A stretch of 64,000 nucleotides of DNA from Pontibacillus salipaludis (lineage in GTDB: Bacteria; Bacillota; Bacilli; Bacillales; BH030062). The notes beneath the pieces were generated by a model. It saw nothing but the letters and a program-made list of their open reading frames with translations, was not told the origin of the DNA and did no database searches. Numbering within the stretch: position 1 is the stretch's first letter; each line of letters starts with the position of its first letter. This document shows, piece by piece, positions 25,506 to 35,427 of the stretch. The DNA is taken from positions 1-64,000 of the forward strand of contig NZ_BMIN01000006.1 of assembly GCF_014642405.1 (NCBI RefSeq), read 5' to 3'. The translations under genes and the position numbers were made by a program.

Positions 25506-26990
25506 ATGACTATTAAAACGAATTCGATTGTTGAAGATTTAAAAGGGCTACTTTCCGAGGGTCAGGTTGTCACAGACGATGCTGCTTTATATGATGCATC
25601 TGCCGATCGGTATAAGAAATATGCAAAGACGAAGAATGTTCTTGATGTACCTAAACCGTTAGCCATCGTTTATCCTCTTTCCAATGATGAAGTTAAAAGT
25701 CTTCTTATGTATTGTAACGAAAAACTCATCAACGTCATTCCACGGAGTGGGAAGACGGGGACAGAAGGTGGGCTAGAGAACTGGAAACAGACAACCGTTG
25801 TAATCGATGGATCGAAGATGAATGAGATTACGAATATTGATACCTACAATATGCAGGCAACTGTTCAATCAGGTGTTAAGCTGCAAACGTTAGAAGACGA
25901 ACTTCGTAAACTAGGGTATACAACAGGACACTCTCCTCAGTCGAAGCCTGTTGCTCAACTTGGTGGGTTAGTTGCTACTCGAAGCATCGGTCAGTTCTCG
26001 ACCCTTTATGGAGCTATGGAAGATATGCTTGTAGGATTAGAATGTGTATTCCCAGAAGGAAACATTTCTAAGATTAAGAATGTCCCAAGAAGATCAGGAG
26101 GACCTGATATTCGTCACATTGCGCTAGGGAATGAGGGGGCGCTTTGTTATATCACAGAAGTAACGGTGAAAATCTTTAAATACACCCCTGAGAATAATGA
26201 GTTCCATGGCTATTTAATTGAAGATATGGAGACTGGTATTAGCATTTTAAGAGAGGTCATGGTGAATGGATTCAGACCATCAGTTGCCCGTTGTTATTCA
26301 GAAGAAGATGCGAGAAATCATTTCGGCAATTTCTACGAAGGGAAATGCGTACTCCTCTTTATGGCTGAGGGAGCCAAGGGTCTTGTGAAAGCGACGAGTG
26401 AGGCGATTACAGAAGCGGTAGAGAAATTCCAGTCAGGCATTGTGAAGCAAGTAGATTCTTCACTTATAGAAGATTGGTTCAACAACTTGAATTGGGATCA
26501 GAGTAGGATTGATGCTGAGATCGAAGAAATGATTAAGCATAATTCTCACGATGGCTTTACTACAGAAATTTCTGCTGATTGGGAGAACGTTATTAAGATC
26601 TACAACAATGTTATAGAGCGAGTGAGAAATGAATTTAAGCGCGCTGATGAGTTAACGATGCTTGGTGGGCATTCTTCTCATAGTTATTTAAACGGGACGA
26701 ACATGTATTTCGTCTACAACTATACAATTAATTGCGACCCTGAAGATGAATTACTCGAATATCATCATCCGATTCACGAGATCATCATTGAAGAGACTCT
26801 GAAGCTAGGTGGGTCTATGTGTCACCACCACGGCATTGGAAAGTATCGTTCAGAATGGACAAAAGAAGAGCATGGTTCAGCTTATTACATGCTAGAGAAA
26901 TTAAAAGAAGCCTTCGATCCAAACGGAATCATGAACCATGGGACCATCTTCCCTCAATACAATGAAGTGAAGAAATATATCAGAGGATGA
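25506..26990 (+). CDS. FAD-linked oxidase (PCMH type)
   Basis: 494 residues. An N-terminal FAD-binding PCMH domain (PRSGKTGTEGGLENWKQTTV; later SPQSKPVAQLGGLVATRSIG) and a C-terminal cap ending GGSMCHHHGIGK and FDPNGIMNHG. The HHHGIGK motif is shared with alkylglycerone-phosphate synthases and with D-lactate/glycolate oxidases of the same fold. The substrate is probably a hydroxy acid or polyol intermediate of this locus. The stop overlaps the start region of the kinase gene, indicating one transcript. Confidence 0.85.
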   Translation: MTIKTNSIVEDLKGLLSEGQVVTDDAALYDASADRYKKYAKTKNVLDVPKPLAIVYPLSNDEVKSLLMYCNEKLINVIPRSGKTGTEGGLENWKQTTVVIDGSKMNEITNIDTYNMQATVQSGVKLQTLEDELRKLGYTTGHSPQSKPVAQLGGLVATRSIGQFSTLYGAMEDMLVGLECVFPEGNISKIKNVPRRSGGPDIRHIALGNEGALCYITEVTVKIFKYTPENNEFHGYLIEDMETGISILREVMVNGFRPSVARCYSEEDARNHFGNFYEGKCVLLFMAEGAKGLVKATSEAITEAVEKFQSGIVKQVDSSLIEDWFNNLNWDQSRIDAEIEEMIKHNSHDGFTTEISADWENVIKIYNNVIERVRNEFKRADELTMLGGHSSHSYLNGTNMYFVYNYTINCDPEDELLEYHHPIHEIIIEETLKLGGSMCHHHGIGKYRSEWTKEEHGSAYYMLEKLKEAFDPNGIMNHGTIFPQYNEVKKYIRG

Positions 26991-26995
26991 TGAGT

Positions 26996-28429
26996 ATGAG
27001 TAATCAATATATCATGGGAATTGACAGTGGTTCTCAAAGTACGAAAGTTGTAATTTTTGATATAGAGGGAAATGAATTGGCTTATGGTTCCTCTTCTTTA
27101 AAAGAGACCCTTTCTCCTGAGCCAGGAGTCGTCGTTCACCCTGATGATGATTTGTGGGACAGTCTTTACGAAGCGGTGAATCGATGTTTAAACGATTTTG
27201 AAGGGGACCGGAAAGAGATTATTGGGATTGGATTATGTACCATTAGGTGCTGTCGTGTTCTTTTAGATGAGCATGGAAATCTGGCCCATCCAGTTATTAG
27301 CTGGATGGATACCAGGTTATCCAAGCCATATGAGCATACCGACGATCGTGTTCACTATGTAACTACCACCTCCGGATACCTCGGTCTGAAATTAACGGGA
27401 CAATACAATGATACAGCTGCAAATTATGAAGTGTTCTGGCCTGTGAATCGAGAAACGCTAGATTGGTCTACAGATGATGAGGAGATAGCAGCCCATGGAC
27501 TTAGGCGTGATATACTCTTTAATCTTGTGAAACCAGGTGAAGAGCTAGGTACACTACGAGGAGATCTAGCTAAAGAATTTGGATTGAATGAAAACGTCTC
27601 AGTTGTGGCTACAGCAAATGATAAAGCTGTAGAAGCGTTAGGATCAGGCATCCATGATGAGCATTCGATTATGATTTCACTTGGAACATTTATCTCATCC
27701 ATGATGCTCAGGGAAACCTATTTTGAAAACGCTACCAACTTCTTTCCAACCTTTGCATCCATCCCTTATCAGTACGCATACGAATCAAATGGGATTCGAA
27801 GAGGATTATGGACAGTGAGTTGGTTTAAGAAACTAATTGGTGAAGAACTTGTGAAAGAAGCGGAGAAGGCAGGCATTTCTGAGGAGGAATTTCTGAATCG
27901 TAAAGCGACAGAAATCCCGGCAGGTAGTGATGGATTGTTTACGGTTTTAGACTGGTTAGCCTCACCGGACACTCCTTATCGAAAAGGAATGATGATTGGG
28001 TTCGACCAACGCCATACACGCTATCATATCTATCGCTCTATATTAGAAGCGATCGCTTATGAAATGAAGAATAATATCGACACCATGGCTAAAGAAATTG
28101 GAGTGGAAGTGAATGACATCGTTGTGATTGGTGGAGGGTCTAAAAGCGATCTTATGATGCAAATTCTTTCAGATGTATTTGGGCTTCCAACCTATAGAAG
28201 GACAGGAAGTAGTAGTGCTTGTGTAGGGGCTGCAATTTGTGCATCTCGATCATTAGGTATCTATGAGGACTTCAACTCCGCTATTCATCAAATGGTTAAA
28301 ACAGAGTCAGAATTTACTCCTGATGCACATGCTCATTCGTTCTACACGAAGGTAAATGAACATGTGGTTAAGCACATACGAAAGCATACTGACGAAGTCG
28401 CTAAGCTTATTTATCCTATATTTAATTAA
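26996..28429 (+). CDS. FGGY-family carbohydrate kinase (xylulokinase-like)
   Basis: 477 residues. The N-terminal phosphate loop is MGIDSGSQSTKVVIFD; the ribokinase-independent FGGY signature region is visible in the C-terminal half (IVVIGGGSKSDLMMQILSDV), as is the catalytic Asp region (NDKAVEALGSG). Starts at 26987, 26990 and 26996 are in frame; AGAGG fits the ATG at 26996 best. Kinases of this family phosphorylate pentuloses, hexuloses or polyols. With the SDR and FAD oxidase it would funnel an alcohol or sugar acid into central metabolism. Confidence 0.85.
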   Translation: MSNQYIMGIDSGSQSTKVVIFDIEGNELAYGSSSLKETLSPEPGVVVHPDDDLWDSLYEAVNRCLNDFEGDRKEIIGIGLCTIRCCRVLLDEHGNLAHPVISWMDTRLSKPYEHTDDRVHYVTTTSGYLGLKLTGQYNDTAANYEVFWPVNRETLDWSTDDEEIAAHGLRRDILFNLVKPGEELGTLRGDLAKEFGLNENVSVVATANDKAVEALGSGIHDEHSIMISLGTFISSMMLRETYFENATNFFPTFASIPYQYAYESNGIRRGLWTVSWFKKLIGEELVKEAEKAGISEEEFLNRKATEIPAGSDGLFTVLDWLASPDTPYRKGMMIGFDQRHTRYHIYRSILEAIAYEMKNNIDTMAKEIGVEVNDIVVIGGGSKSDLMMQILSDVFGLPTYRRTGSSSACVGAAICASRSLGIYEDFNSAIHQMVKTESEFTPDAHAHSFYTKVNEHVVKHIRKHTDEVAKLIYPIFN

Positions 28430-28437
28430 AGGATTGG

Positions 28438-29739
28438 GTGGTGTCTGTGAAATCAAATAATGTGAAGAGGTATTTCCAGTTTTTCTTGATTGTTATAGCA
28501 GCAGGGGCGATTTTCCCCCTCATCTATCTTAGAACCAACTACCAAGGAACGATTCTAGAAGTATACGATATGAGCCTATCACAACTAAATAGCATATTCT
28601 CTGTGTTAGGAATCGCCTACATTGTAGGTTACTTTCCAAGTGGTTGGATTGCAGATCGATTTTCAGCGAAGAAATTAATTTCTATTTCCTTACTTTGTGT
28701 TGGGTTAGCGGGAATCTGGTTTGCACAGGTACCGAGTTATCCAGTGGTGATTTTGATATTCGTCATATGGGGAATCTTCTCTGTTCTGACATTCTGGTCT
28801 GCCCATTTAAAGATTGTTAAAGTTATTTCAAAGAAAGAGGAAGAAGGTCGTTTCTTTGGCATCTTAGATGGCGGGCGAGGAGTTGTTGAAGCTTCTCTAG
28901 CTAGTATAGCGGTCTTAATATTCTCCTCTGTACTAGGAGCAAGTGAGGCTGTTGCAGATAAGCAAGATGCTCTGGTAAATGTTATTTATTTATACTCAGG
29001 AGTCTTAATCCTTGTATCTGTTTTAATTTACTTCTTTGTAAATGTGGATGAAGAGAATGAAGAGGCTGCAGAAGAGTCGAAAGAGAACGGTAGCAAGCTC
29101 AGTATGAAGCTTGTGAAGAAAGTGGTTTTTAATAAGTATGTGTGGCTATTGGGCGGGATTATCTTTATGTCCTATGTAGTCACATGGACTGTGTACTACT
29201 TTGGTGGCTTCCTTGGAACAAACATTCAACTTGATGCCTCTACAGTCGGAACGATAACCGTAACGATGTTGTGGATGCGTCCGATTGGCGGAGTAGCTGG
29301 AGGCTTTCTTGGCGATAAGTTTGGTAAGAGTAACATATTAATGTTCGCTTTAGGTTTGGCGACGGTATTTCTCTTCCTCATCCCAATCCTTCCAACATCT
29401 TTACCGAATATGGTCTTTAGTTCACTCGTGATCTTGAGTGGACTTGCAATATATACAATTCGCGGTCTATATTGGTCCCTTCTTGGTGATTGTAATATTA
29501 ATAAAGAAGTGCTAGGGCTCTCAATCGGATTCGTTTCATTAATTGGTTATCTCCCTGATGTATTACTGCCGCTTGTGATGAGTAGTATGATCTCAAGTTT
29601 TGGTGATGCAGGTGGATACAATGCCTACTTCATATTAAGTGCAATTGCTGGTATTCTAGCGATCGTGATTACATTCATTTTCAAGCAAACGGTTAACAAA
29701 AATACGGTTGTGCAAGATCAACAGACCTATTCTGCATAA
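28438..29739 (+). CDS. MFS transporter for the locus substrate
   Basis: 433 residues with 12 predicted membrane segments and a charged central loop (EENEEAAEESKENGSKLS, about 203-220). The DRFSAKK stretch after helix two and DKFGKS after helix eight are the usual MFS signature positions. GTG starts at 28438, 28441 and 28447 are all possible after AAAGGA; 28438 is kept. It is 9 bases after the kinase stop, so it is the last gene of the operon and presumably imports the substrate. Confidence 0.85.
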   Translation: MVSVKSNNVKRYFQFFLIVIAAGAIFPLIYLRTNYQGTILEVYDMSLSQLNSIFSVLGIAYIVGYFPSGWIADRFSAKKLISISLLCVGLAGIWFAQVPSYPVVILIFVIWGIFSVLTFWSAHLKIVKVISKKEEEGRFFGILDGGRGVVEASLASIAVLIFSSVLGASEAVADKQDALVNVIYLYSGVLILVSVLIYFFVNVDEENEEAAEESKENGSKLSMKLVKKVVFNKYVWLLGGIIFMSYVVTWTVYYFGGFLGTNIQLDASTVGTITVTMLWMRPIGGVAGGFLGDKFGKSNILMFALGLATVFLFLIPILPTSLPNMVFSSLVILSGLAIYTIRGLYWSLLGDCNINKEVLGLSIGFVSLIGYLPDVLLPLVMSSMISSFGDAGGYNAYFILSAIAGILAIVITFIFKQTVNKNTVVQDQQTYSA

Positions 29740-29756
29740 GTGTAAGAGTTAAATAG

Positions 29757-29803
29757 GGACAATTATCATTTCTTAAGTTAGAGAATGATAGTTGTTCCTT
29801 TTT
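29757..29803 (+). terminator. Terminator of the catabolic operon
   Basis: GGACAATTATCATT / GAATGATAGTTGTTCC with a few mismatches, followed by TTTTT. It separates the operon from the regulator gene. Confidence 0.7.
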
Positions 29804-29851
29804 CACGAGTTGAGTAAACAAGATACATAAAAAAGAGAGGAGGGAGCAAAG

Positions 29852-30559
29852 GTGTTAAGGTTAAACACGGAGCAGTTGACGAAGTTGGAGAAAGATGTAC
29901 ATGATAAGGTGTCTAAATTAGTAAAGGAAAATGATCGGTTAAAAATTGTAGAAGCGGCAGACATTTGCAACGTAGCTCCTTCTAAAGTGTCTACTTTGGT
30001 TCGAAAGTTGGGGTTTGATAATTTCAAACAATACAAGCGTTACTTCAGTGGCCAAGAAATTAATGTTGAGAGTGAAAAGAAGACTGAAGAATTGGAACGA
30101 TTGATGATGTTCTTAGAACACTTTGATCATAGCTCAGTAGATGAATTTATATCGGTCTATCATAAGTTTGATAAAGTGATTCTATTTGGTTTAGGCCCTT
30201 CATTTATTAGCGCGGAATATTTCGCTTATAAGCTGGATATCGTTTCAGATAAAAATATTAAGGTAACTCATAGTGAAGATTACGTGAAGCAGATGGCTGA
30301 TGAAGATACATTGTTAATTGTTTTTTCGGTGACCGGTAAGTTTTCCACATTCGAGAATCTCTTCCAAGAAGCGAAAAATCAAGGATCAGAAATCATGTTG
30401 ATTTTAGAAGAGTTCGCAACTATTCAGGATTCACTAGTGGATTATGTCTTCCATCTTTCTAAATACAATCAAAGTGAACAATTACTCCCATTTGAGAAAA
30501 CCAGAACCATCTTCTTTATTTTTATGGAAGAGATCGCAACTAAACTGAGGGGTACGTAG
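29852..30559 (+). CDS. MurR/RpiR-family transcriptional regulator
   Basis: 235 residues. An N-terminal helix-turn-helix of the RpiR type (IVEAADICNVAPSKVSTLVR, about 32-52) and a C-terminal SIS-like sugar-phosphate-binding domain (VILFGLGPSFISAEYFAYKL, about 108-128; LLIVFSVTGKF). GTG start 7 nt after GGAGGG. It likely senses a phosphorylated intermediate of the adjacent operon and binds the GAAATTTC palindromes at 24552-24603. Confidence 0.88.
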   Translation: MLRLNTEQLTKLEKDVHDKVSKLVKENDRLKIVEAADICNVAPSKVSTLVRKLGFDNFKQYKRYFSGQEINVESEKKTEELERLMMFLEHFDHSSVDEFISVYHKFDKVILFGLGPSFISAEYFAYKLDIVSDKNIKVTHSEDYVKQMADEDTLLIVFSVTGKFSTFENLFQEAKNQGSEIMLILEEFATIQDSLVDYVFHLSKYNQSEQLLPFEKTRTIFFIFMEEIATKLRGT

Positions 30560-30569
30560 TGGGATGGGG

Positions 30570-30703
30570 GGGACAGGTACCTCGTCCCTTCGTTTCACGA
30601 AATAAACACTTAATTGACTAGCTAATGTTAATAAACGGGCTGAAATACATGCGATATTGTGTGGGGGGTAAAACACTGCATACTAGGACGATGAACCTGT
30701 CCC
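30570..30703. repeat. REP-A inverted pair upstream of the RAYT gene
   Basis: Forward copy GGGACAGGTACCTCGTCCC (30570-30588, followed by TTCGTTTCACGAAAT) and reverse copy AGGACGATGAACCTGTCCC (30685-30703, followed by CCTTGGCCC). The pair lies between the regulator gene and the RAYT gene. Confidence 0.9.
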
Positions 30704-30845
30704 CTTGGCCCGTCTTTCATGTTTTTGAAGGAATTTTAAAGGGATGGTAGAAATATAAAGAAGAGCACACCCCCCAGCTTTCCCTTCATAGTCTTCCCCT
30801 ATCTCTCACCCCATCCGCCTCTAACGAAAGGAGGTCCCCCAAAAA

Positions 30846-31670
30846 ATGCCCAGAAAAGCGAGAAAACAAAGCCGTACTGGCATCTACCACATTATGCTGA
30901 GAGGCATCAACCAACAAACGATCTTCGAAGACGAAACAGACAAACATCAATTTCTACTAACCTTAAAACGATATAAGGAACTCTGTCATTTTAAGCTTTA
31001 TAGTTATTGTATTATGGACAATCATGTGCATCTTTTATTAGAAGAAGGAGAGGAGTCAGTTTCCCATTTTCTGAAGCGGATCAGTTCGAGCTATGTGTAC
31101 TGGTACAACTTGAAGTACGACCGACACGGACACTTGTTTCAGGGACGTTTTAATAGCGAGTGTGTAAACGATATGGAGTATTTCCTAACGGTAGTGAGAT
31201 ATATTCATCAAAATCCATTGAAGGCTGCGGTTGTCCGGAACGTGTGGGATAGTAAATGGACGAGCATCCATGCGTATCTCGGTGGTCGTTCTGATTTAGT
31301 CGATACGGAAAAATATCTGGCCTTATTAGCGTTAGATGATGCCTCAGCTTTGAGGCGTTATAAGATCTTTATGGAAGAGGTGAATGAGGACCAGTGCCTC
31401 GATATTATTGTGAATAGGAGGGTGCAAGATTGTGAAGTGAGAGAATATTTGATTAACCTGGGCGTTCCGCATAGCAGCGTCCTTCAGCAAATGGACCGGG
31501 GGAAGCGGGATGAGATTTTAGCAAGTCTGAAGGCAATCGAAGGGGTGTCATGTAGGCAAATATCGCGTGTCACTGGCATTTCTAAAAGCGTAGTAGGTCG
31601 TGTGCTGGGTCGGAGGGACAGGTACGTTGTCCCGTCTGAAACGAACGAACGAGTAAAAAAGCAGAACTAG
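30846..31670 (+). CDS. REP-associated tyrosine transposase (RAYT, Y1/IS200-like)
   Basis: 274 residues. The N-terminal Y1 transposase domain (about 1-150) starts PRKARKQSRTGIYHIMLRG, with the HUH-type metal site in MDNHVHLLL, the conserved GHLFQGRF, and the single catalytic Tyr in RYIHQNP. A C-terminal helix-turn-helix (about 225-260, CRQISRVTGISKSVVGRVLG) probably reads the repeat. AAAGGAGG precedes the ATG. There are no IS200-type ends around it, and REP-A palindromes lie on both sides, one within its 3' end (31615-31633). By analogy with Gram-negative RAYTs it would nick or process these repeats. A single gene, not a multi-copy IS in this window. Confidence 0.9.
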   Translation: MPRKARKQSRTGIYHIMLRGINQQTIFEDETDKHQFLLTLKRYKELCHFKLYSYCIMDNHVHLLLEEGEESVSHFLKRISSSYVYWYNLKYDRHGHLFQGRFNSECVNDMEYFLTVVRYIHQNPLKAAVVRNVWDSKWTSIHAYLGGRSDLVDTEKYLALLALDDASALRRYKIFMEEVNEDQCLDIIVNRRVQDCEVREYLINLGVPHSSVLQQMDRGKRDEILASLKAIEGVSCRQISRVTGISKSVVGRVLGRRDRYVVPSETNERVKKQN

Positions 31671-31731
31671 ACGTTCTGCTTTTTTATATGAATAGATAGT
31701 TAGGGAAACGATGGGACGAGGAACCTGTCCC
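31615..31731. repeat. REP-A inverted pair bracketing the RAYT terminator
   Basis: Forward copy GGGACAGGTACGTTGTCCC (31615-31633) lies inside the RAYT frame, encoding RDRYVVPS. The reverse copy GGGACGAGGAACCTGTCCC is at 31713-31731. Between them is the terminator. Confidence 0.92.
31655..31685 (+). terminator. Terminator overlapping the RAYT stop codon
   Basis: AAAAAAGCAGAAC / GTTCTGCTTTTTT, with the TAG stop codon in the loop. Confidence 0.88.
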
Positions 31732-31745
31732 TCTGGCCCTGCGGT

Positions 31746-32042
31746 CTAATCATCAAAGAAAGAGGCTTCTTCTTCCAAGTCACGAAACCACTTTTTCTTG
31801 TAGGAATGAAAGGTATGGCCTTTTGCTTCAGGATCGGTTTTCATTTCTTGTTCAATCCATTGATTTTGCTCAAGGATCGCTCTTTCTGTGCGAATTTTAC
31901 CTTTTCCTTTGCAAACAAAACAAATGCCGTCATCGATATGTTTGTACCGTCTTATTCTTCCTTTTCGTCCTGGTTCACTACTGCAGTGCGGACATTCTAT
32001 CGTTGGATAGGGATGGGTCGATACATCAAATGGGAACCGAAT
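31746..32042 (-). CDS. Small CxxC zinc-finger protein with a probable ATT start
   Basis: The minus strand is open for 98 codons ending EEEASFFDD. It contains two CxxC pairs, CPHCSSEPGRKGR and CFVCKGKGK, which should bind one zinc. No ATG, GTG or TTG exists in frame upstream of the cysteines. A strong AGGAGG lies exactly 8 nt before an ATT codon at 32042, followed by CGGTTCCCATTTGAT. Either this is a rare ATT start (as in infC) or a recent ATG-to-ATT loss. The protein-like composition and zinc motif support a real, perhaps silenced, gene. Family not recognised. Confidence 0.55.
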   Translation of the reverse strand: MRFPFDVSTHPYPTIECPHCSSEPGRKGRIRRYKHIDDGICFVCKGKGKIRTERAILEQNQWIEQEMKTDPEAKGHTFHSYKKKWFRDLEEEASFFDD

Positions 32043-32164
32043 AGGGATCTCCTCCTGGGTAAATTATGAAAGTTAATCTATTTTATTCCTTTTTTACTTC
32101 TCACATTCTACCATATATAGGACAAAAGGACGAGAATCCACCTCGCAGGCTAAGCGGAAATGAT

Positions 32165-32183
32165 GGTACGAGGTACCTGTCCC
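32165..32183 (-). repeat. REP-A copy (reverse)
   Basis: GGTACGAGGTACCTGTCCC followed by CCCCGGCCCA, ending 12 bases before the lctP stop codon. Confidence 0.85.
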
Positions 32184-32194
32184 CCCGGCCCAGC

Positions 32195-33820
32195 TCAAAC
32201 GCCCATCAAAGAGAGGACAAACGTGCATACACATACAACTGCTAGTAACCCAAGGCTATAGTAGAGCGTCTTCTGGAAGAGGGCAGATTCTTTACCCGTT
32301 TGTTTAACAGCAGCAGTCGCAATGGCGATAGATTGAGGAGAAATGAGTTTTGCCATAACGCCTCCGGCTGTATTTGCTGCCAGTAGTAGTGCTGGATTTG
32401 CTGTAATTTGTTCAGCTGTTACGACTTGTAGGTGACCGAATAGGGCGTTGTTACTAACAACAGAACCTGTAATGAAGACACCGAGCCAGCCTAAGATTGG
32501 GCTGAAGAGTGGGAACAGGTCGCCTGTTTTAGATAGCGCTAATCCAATCGTAGAGCTGAGGCCTGCAAAGTTTGATAGATTCGCAAAGCCCATAACAAAG
32601 CAGATCGTCAGGACGGGTACCCATAATTCTTTTACGGTTATTTTTAAAGAGTTCATTCCTTGCGGTAATGTGATCGCAGAGCTGAATAGTCCTGTTAGGA
32701 GTACAGCCACAAGAATCGCGGTCCCTGTTGCAGAGATGATGTCTAATTTAAATAGTGCATCGAGCGCGACGGTTTCTGGAGAGATCGGTGGTGCTTTCAT
32801 AATAGTCTCATGCAGAAACGGCATCGGAATCATTTTTGTTGTATTCTCTAAAAGTCCATTCTCACTGAATAACGCTTTAAAAGCAGGTAGGCTCCAGATC
32901 GTAATCGTTGCGGTTAAGATATAGAACGGAGACCAAGCTTTTACAATTTCCTTAAGAGAATAGGTTTCCATTTGTGTTGTTTCAGGAGCATCGCCTTCAC
33001 GATAAATCGTTTTTGGCTTCCATTTTCTTAAGAACAGAGCAAGGCCTGCCATGCTAAGAAGTGCGGCTAGTATGTTCGCTAGTTCAGGTCCTAAGAATAT
33101 AATGGTGAAAGCTTGAGTCCCTGTATAAATTCCGCTTACGACAAGTAGAGCCGGAAGTGTTTCTTTAATTCCCTTCATACCATTCAAAATAAAGACGAGT
33201 AAAAATGGAATAGCAAAAGAAATCATAGGTAGCGTGAATGCGAGCATTCTAGAGAGTTCCATCGTTTCCAAGTTGCCCATCTGAGCCCCGACGATGACAG
33301 GGATCCCGATGGCTCCGAAAGCGCCAGATGCGGCATTGGCGATCAAGCATAGGGCAGCAGCTTTCAGGGGACGGAAGCCGAGTTCAACAAGTAAGGCTGC
33401 ACTGATCGCAATCGGAACACCGAAGCCGGCAGCCCCTTCAAGGAATGCGTTAAAACTAAAACCGATTAATAATAGCTGTAAGCGTTGGTCTTCTGAAATA
33501 TTGGCGATGCTAGCCCGGATCACGGTGAATTTACCTGTCCGGACAGCGATTTTGTAAAGCCAAACGGCCATGATGACGATGTAACCGATCGGCCATAACC
33601 CCTTTGCAACGCCTAATACAGAAGCGGATAGGGCCTGGGCAAGCGGCATATCAAAGAATAGGACAGAGACCGCCACACTCAAACAAAGAGTAAGAAAGGC
33701 AGCGAGTATGCCTTTCATTCTAAACTTTGTTAAAGCGAGAAAGAAAAACAAGATTGGTAGAAATGCTATAAAGGCACTGATTAATTCGTTTCCAAATGGA
33801 TCGTACTGTTGTAACCACAT
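32195..33820 (-). CDS. lctP: L-lactate permease
   Basis: 541 residues with 12-14 hydrophobic segments across the whole length and the family-typical stretches [38 protein letters not shown] and [20 protein letters not shown]. It is a proton-lactate symporter of the LldP/LctP family in the cytoplasmic membrane. It lies 33 bases after ldh on the same strand, the same order as in B. subtilis, so the pair exports or imports lactate made or used by Ldh. Regulated through the Rex sites upstream of ldh. Confidence 0.94.
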   Translation of the reverse strand: MWLQQYDPFGNELISAFIAFLPILFFFLALTKFRMKGILAAFLTLCLSVAVSVLFFDMPLAQALSASVLGVAKGLWPIGYIVIMAVWLYKIAVRTGKFTVIRASIANISEDQRLQLLLIGFSFNAFLEGAAGFGVPIAISAALLVELGFRPLKAAALCLIANAASGAFGAIGIPVIVGAQMGNLETMELSRMLAFTLPMISFAIPFLLVFILNGMKGIKETLPALLVVSGIYTGTQAFTIIFLGPELANILAALLSMAGLALFLRKWKPKTIYREGDAPETTQMETYSLKEIVKAWSPFYILTATITIWSLPAFKALFSENGLLENTTKMIPMPFLHETIMKAPPISPETVALDALFKLDIISATGTAILVAVLLTGLFSSAITLPQGMNSLKITVKELWVPVLTICFVMGFANLSNFAGLSSTIGLALSKTGDLFPLFSPILGWLGVFITGSVVSNNALFGHLQVVTAEQITANPALLLAANTAGGVMAKLISPQSIAIATAAVKQTGKESALFQKTLYYSLGLLAVVCVCTFVLSLMGV

Positions 33821-33853
33821 CGGATATCATCTCTTTCTAATACAGAATAATCG

Positions 33854-34910
<1,057 letters not shown>

Positions 34911-34979
34911 AAAGAAACAAAAGTAACTAAAAGAGCGCTTACATGTTCACGGATTGTTCACAAACTGGGGTGGGATGAG

Positions 34980-34998
34980 GGGACAGGTTCCTTGTCCC
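34980..34998 (+). repeat. REP-A copy (forward)
   Basis: GGGACAGGTTCCTTGTCCC, 21 bases before another forward copy at 35019. Confidence 0.9.
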
Positions 34999-35102
34999 AG
35001 TTAGTGTGGTGGGCCGGAGGGACAGGTACAGTGTCCCAGCAGTTTATGATTCTCTTTTGTTGGCCATAATGGTTGTAAAAGAGTTGGGGGAGGGAAGTTG
35101 GA

Positions 35103-35210
35103 ATGCAGGAAGATGGGAATTTCTTTAAAGGGTTTATGTGGGCGTTGGTGCTTAGTCTACCAATCTGGGCAGTCATTATAGGAGTTATTAGTATAGTAGT
35201 GTCTTTTTAA
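35103..35210 (+). CDS. Single-helix membrane peptide (35 aa)
   Basis: GGGAGGG lies 9 nt before ATG. The product MQEDGNFFKGFMWALVLSLP ... IISIVVSF-like tail (ends GVISIVVSF) has an 8-residue polar start and one membrane helix. It resembles the short transmembrane peptides that are common and mostly uncharacterised in Bacillales. A long palindromic terminator follows 30 bases later. Confidence 0.65.
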   Translation: MQEDGNFFKGFMWALVLSLPIWAVIIGVISIVVSF

Positions 35211-35240
35211 ATAGAAGCATATAGGAATCTAAAATATTCA

Positions 35241-35290
35241 TAAGCCTCTCTCGACTTGATCAAACGTTTGATCAAGTCGAGAGAGGCTTA
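35241..35290. terminator. 50-bp perfect palindrome with the TTGATCAAACGTTTGATCAA core
   Basis: The arms (35241-35265 and 35266-35290) are exact complements. The core 35256-35275 is the same 20-mer found at 13709, 24069 and 42365. A TTTTAT run follows, so it can act as a terminator. Confidence 0.85.
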
Positions 35291-35427
35291 TTTTATAGGC
35301 GTTGAAAGGGAAGGGGGGGACAATGTACCTGTCCCTCCGTCCCGAAATTAAGGAAAAATTATAAAGATTATAGTAATATGTAGAAATGGGCTATTATGCC
35401 TAAATGTGCTTTAGAAGGGACCGTTTT

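Larger units (their letters stand above)
35019..35335. repeat. REP-A inverted pair around a 35-codon gene and a 50-bp palindrome
   Basis: Forward copy GGGACAGGTACAGTGTCCC (35019-35037) and reverse copy GGGACAATGTACCTGTCCC (35317-35335). The enclosed segment carries a complete small gene and its terminator. Confidence 0.85.

Noticed and set aside
30846-31670. RAYT gene as an ordinary IS200/IS605 element
   Set aside because: There is no orfB/tnpB, no subterminal IS ends specific to this gene, and the protein carries the RAYT-like C-terminal helix-turn-helix; the flanking palindromes occur throughout the window.
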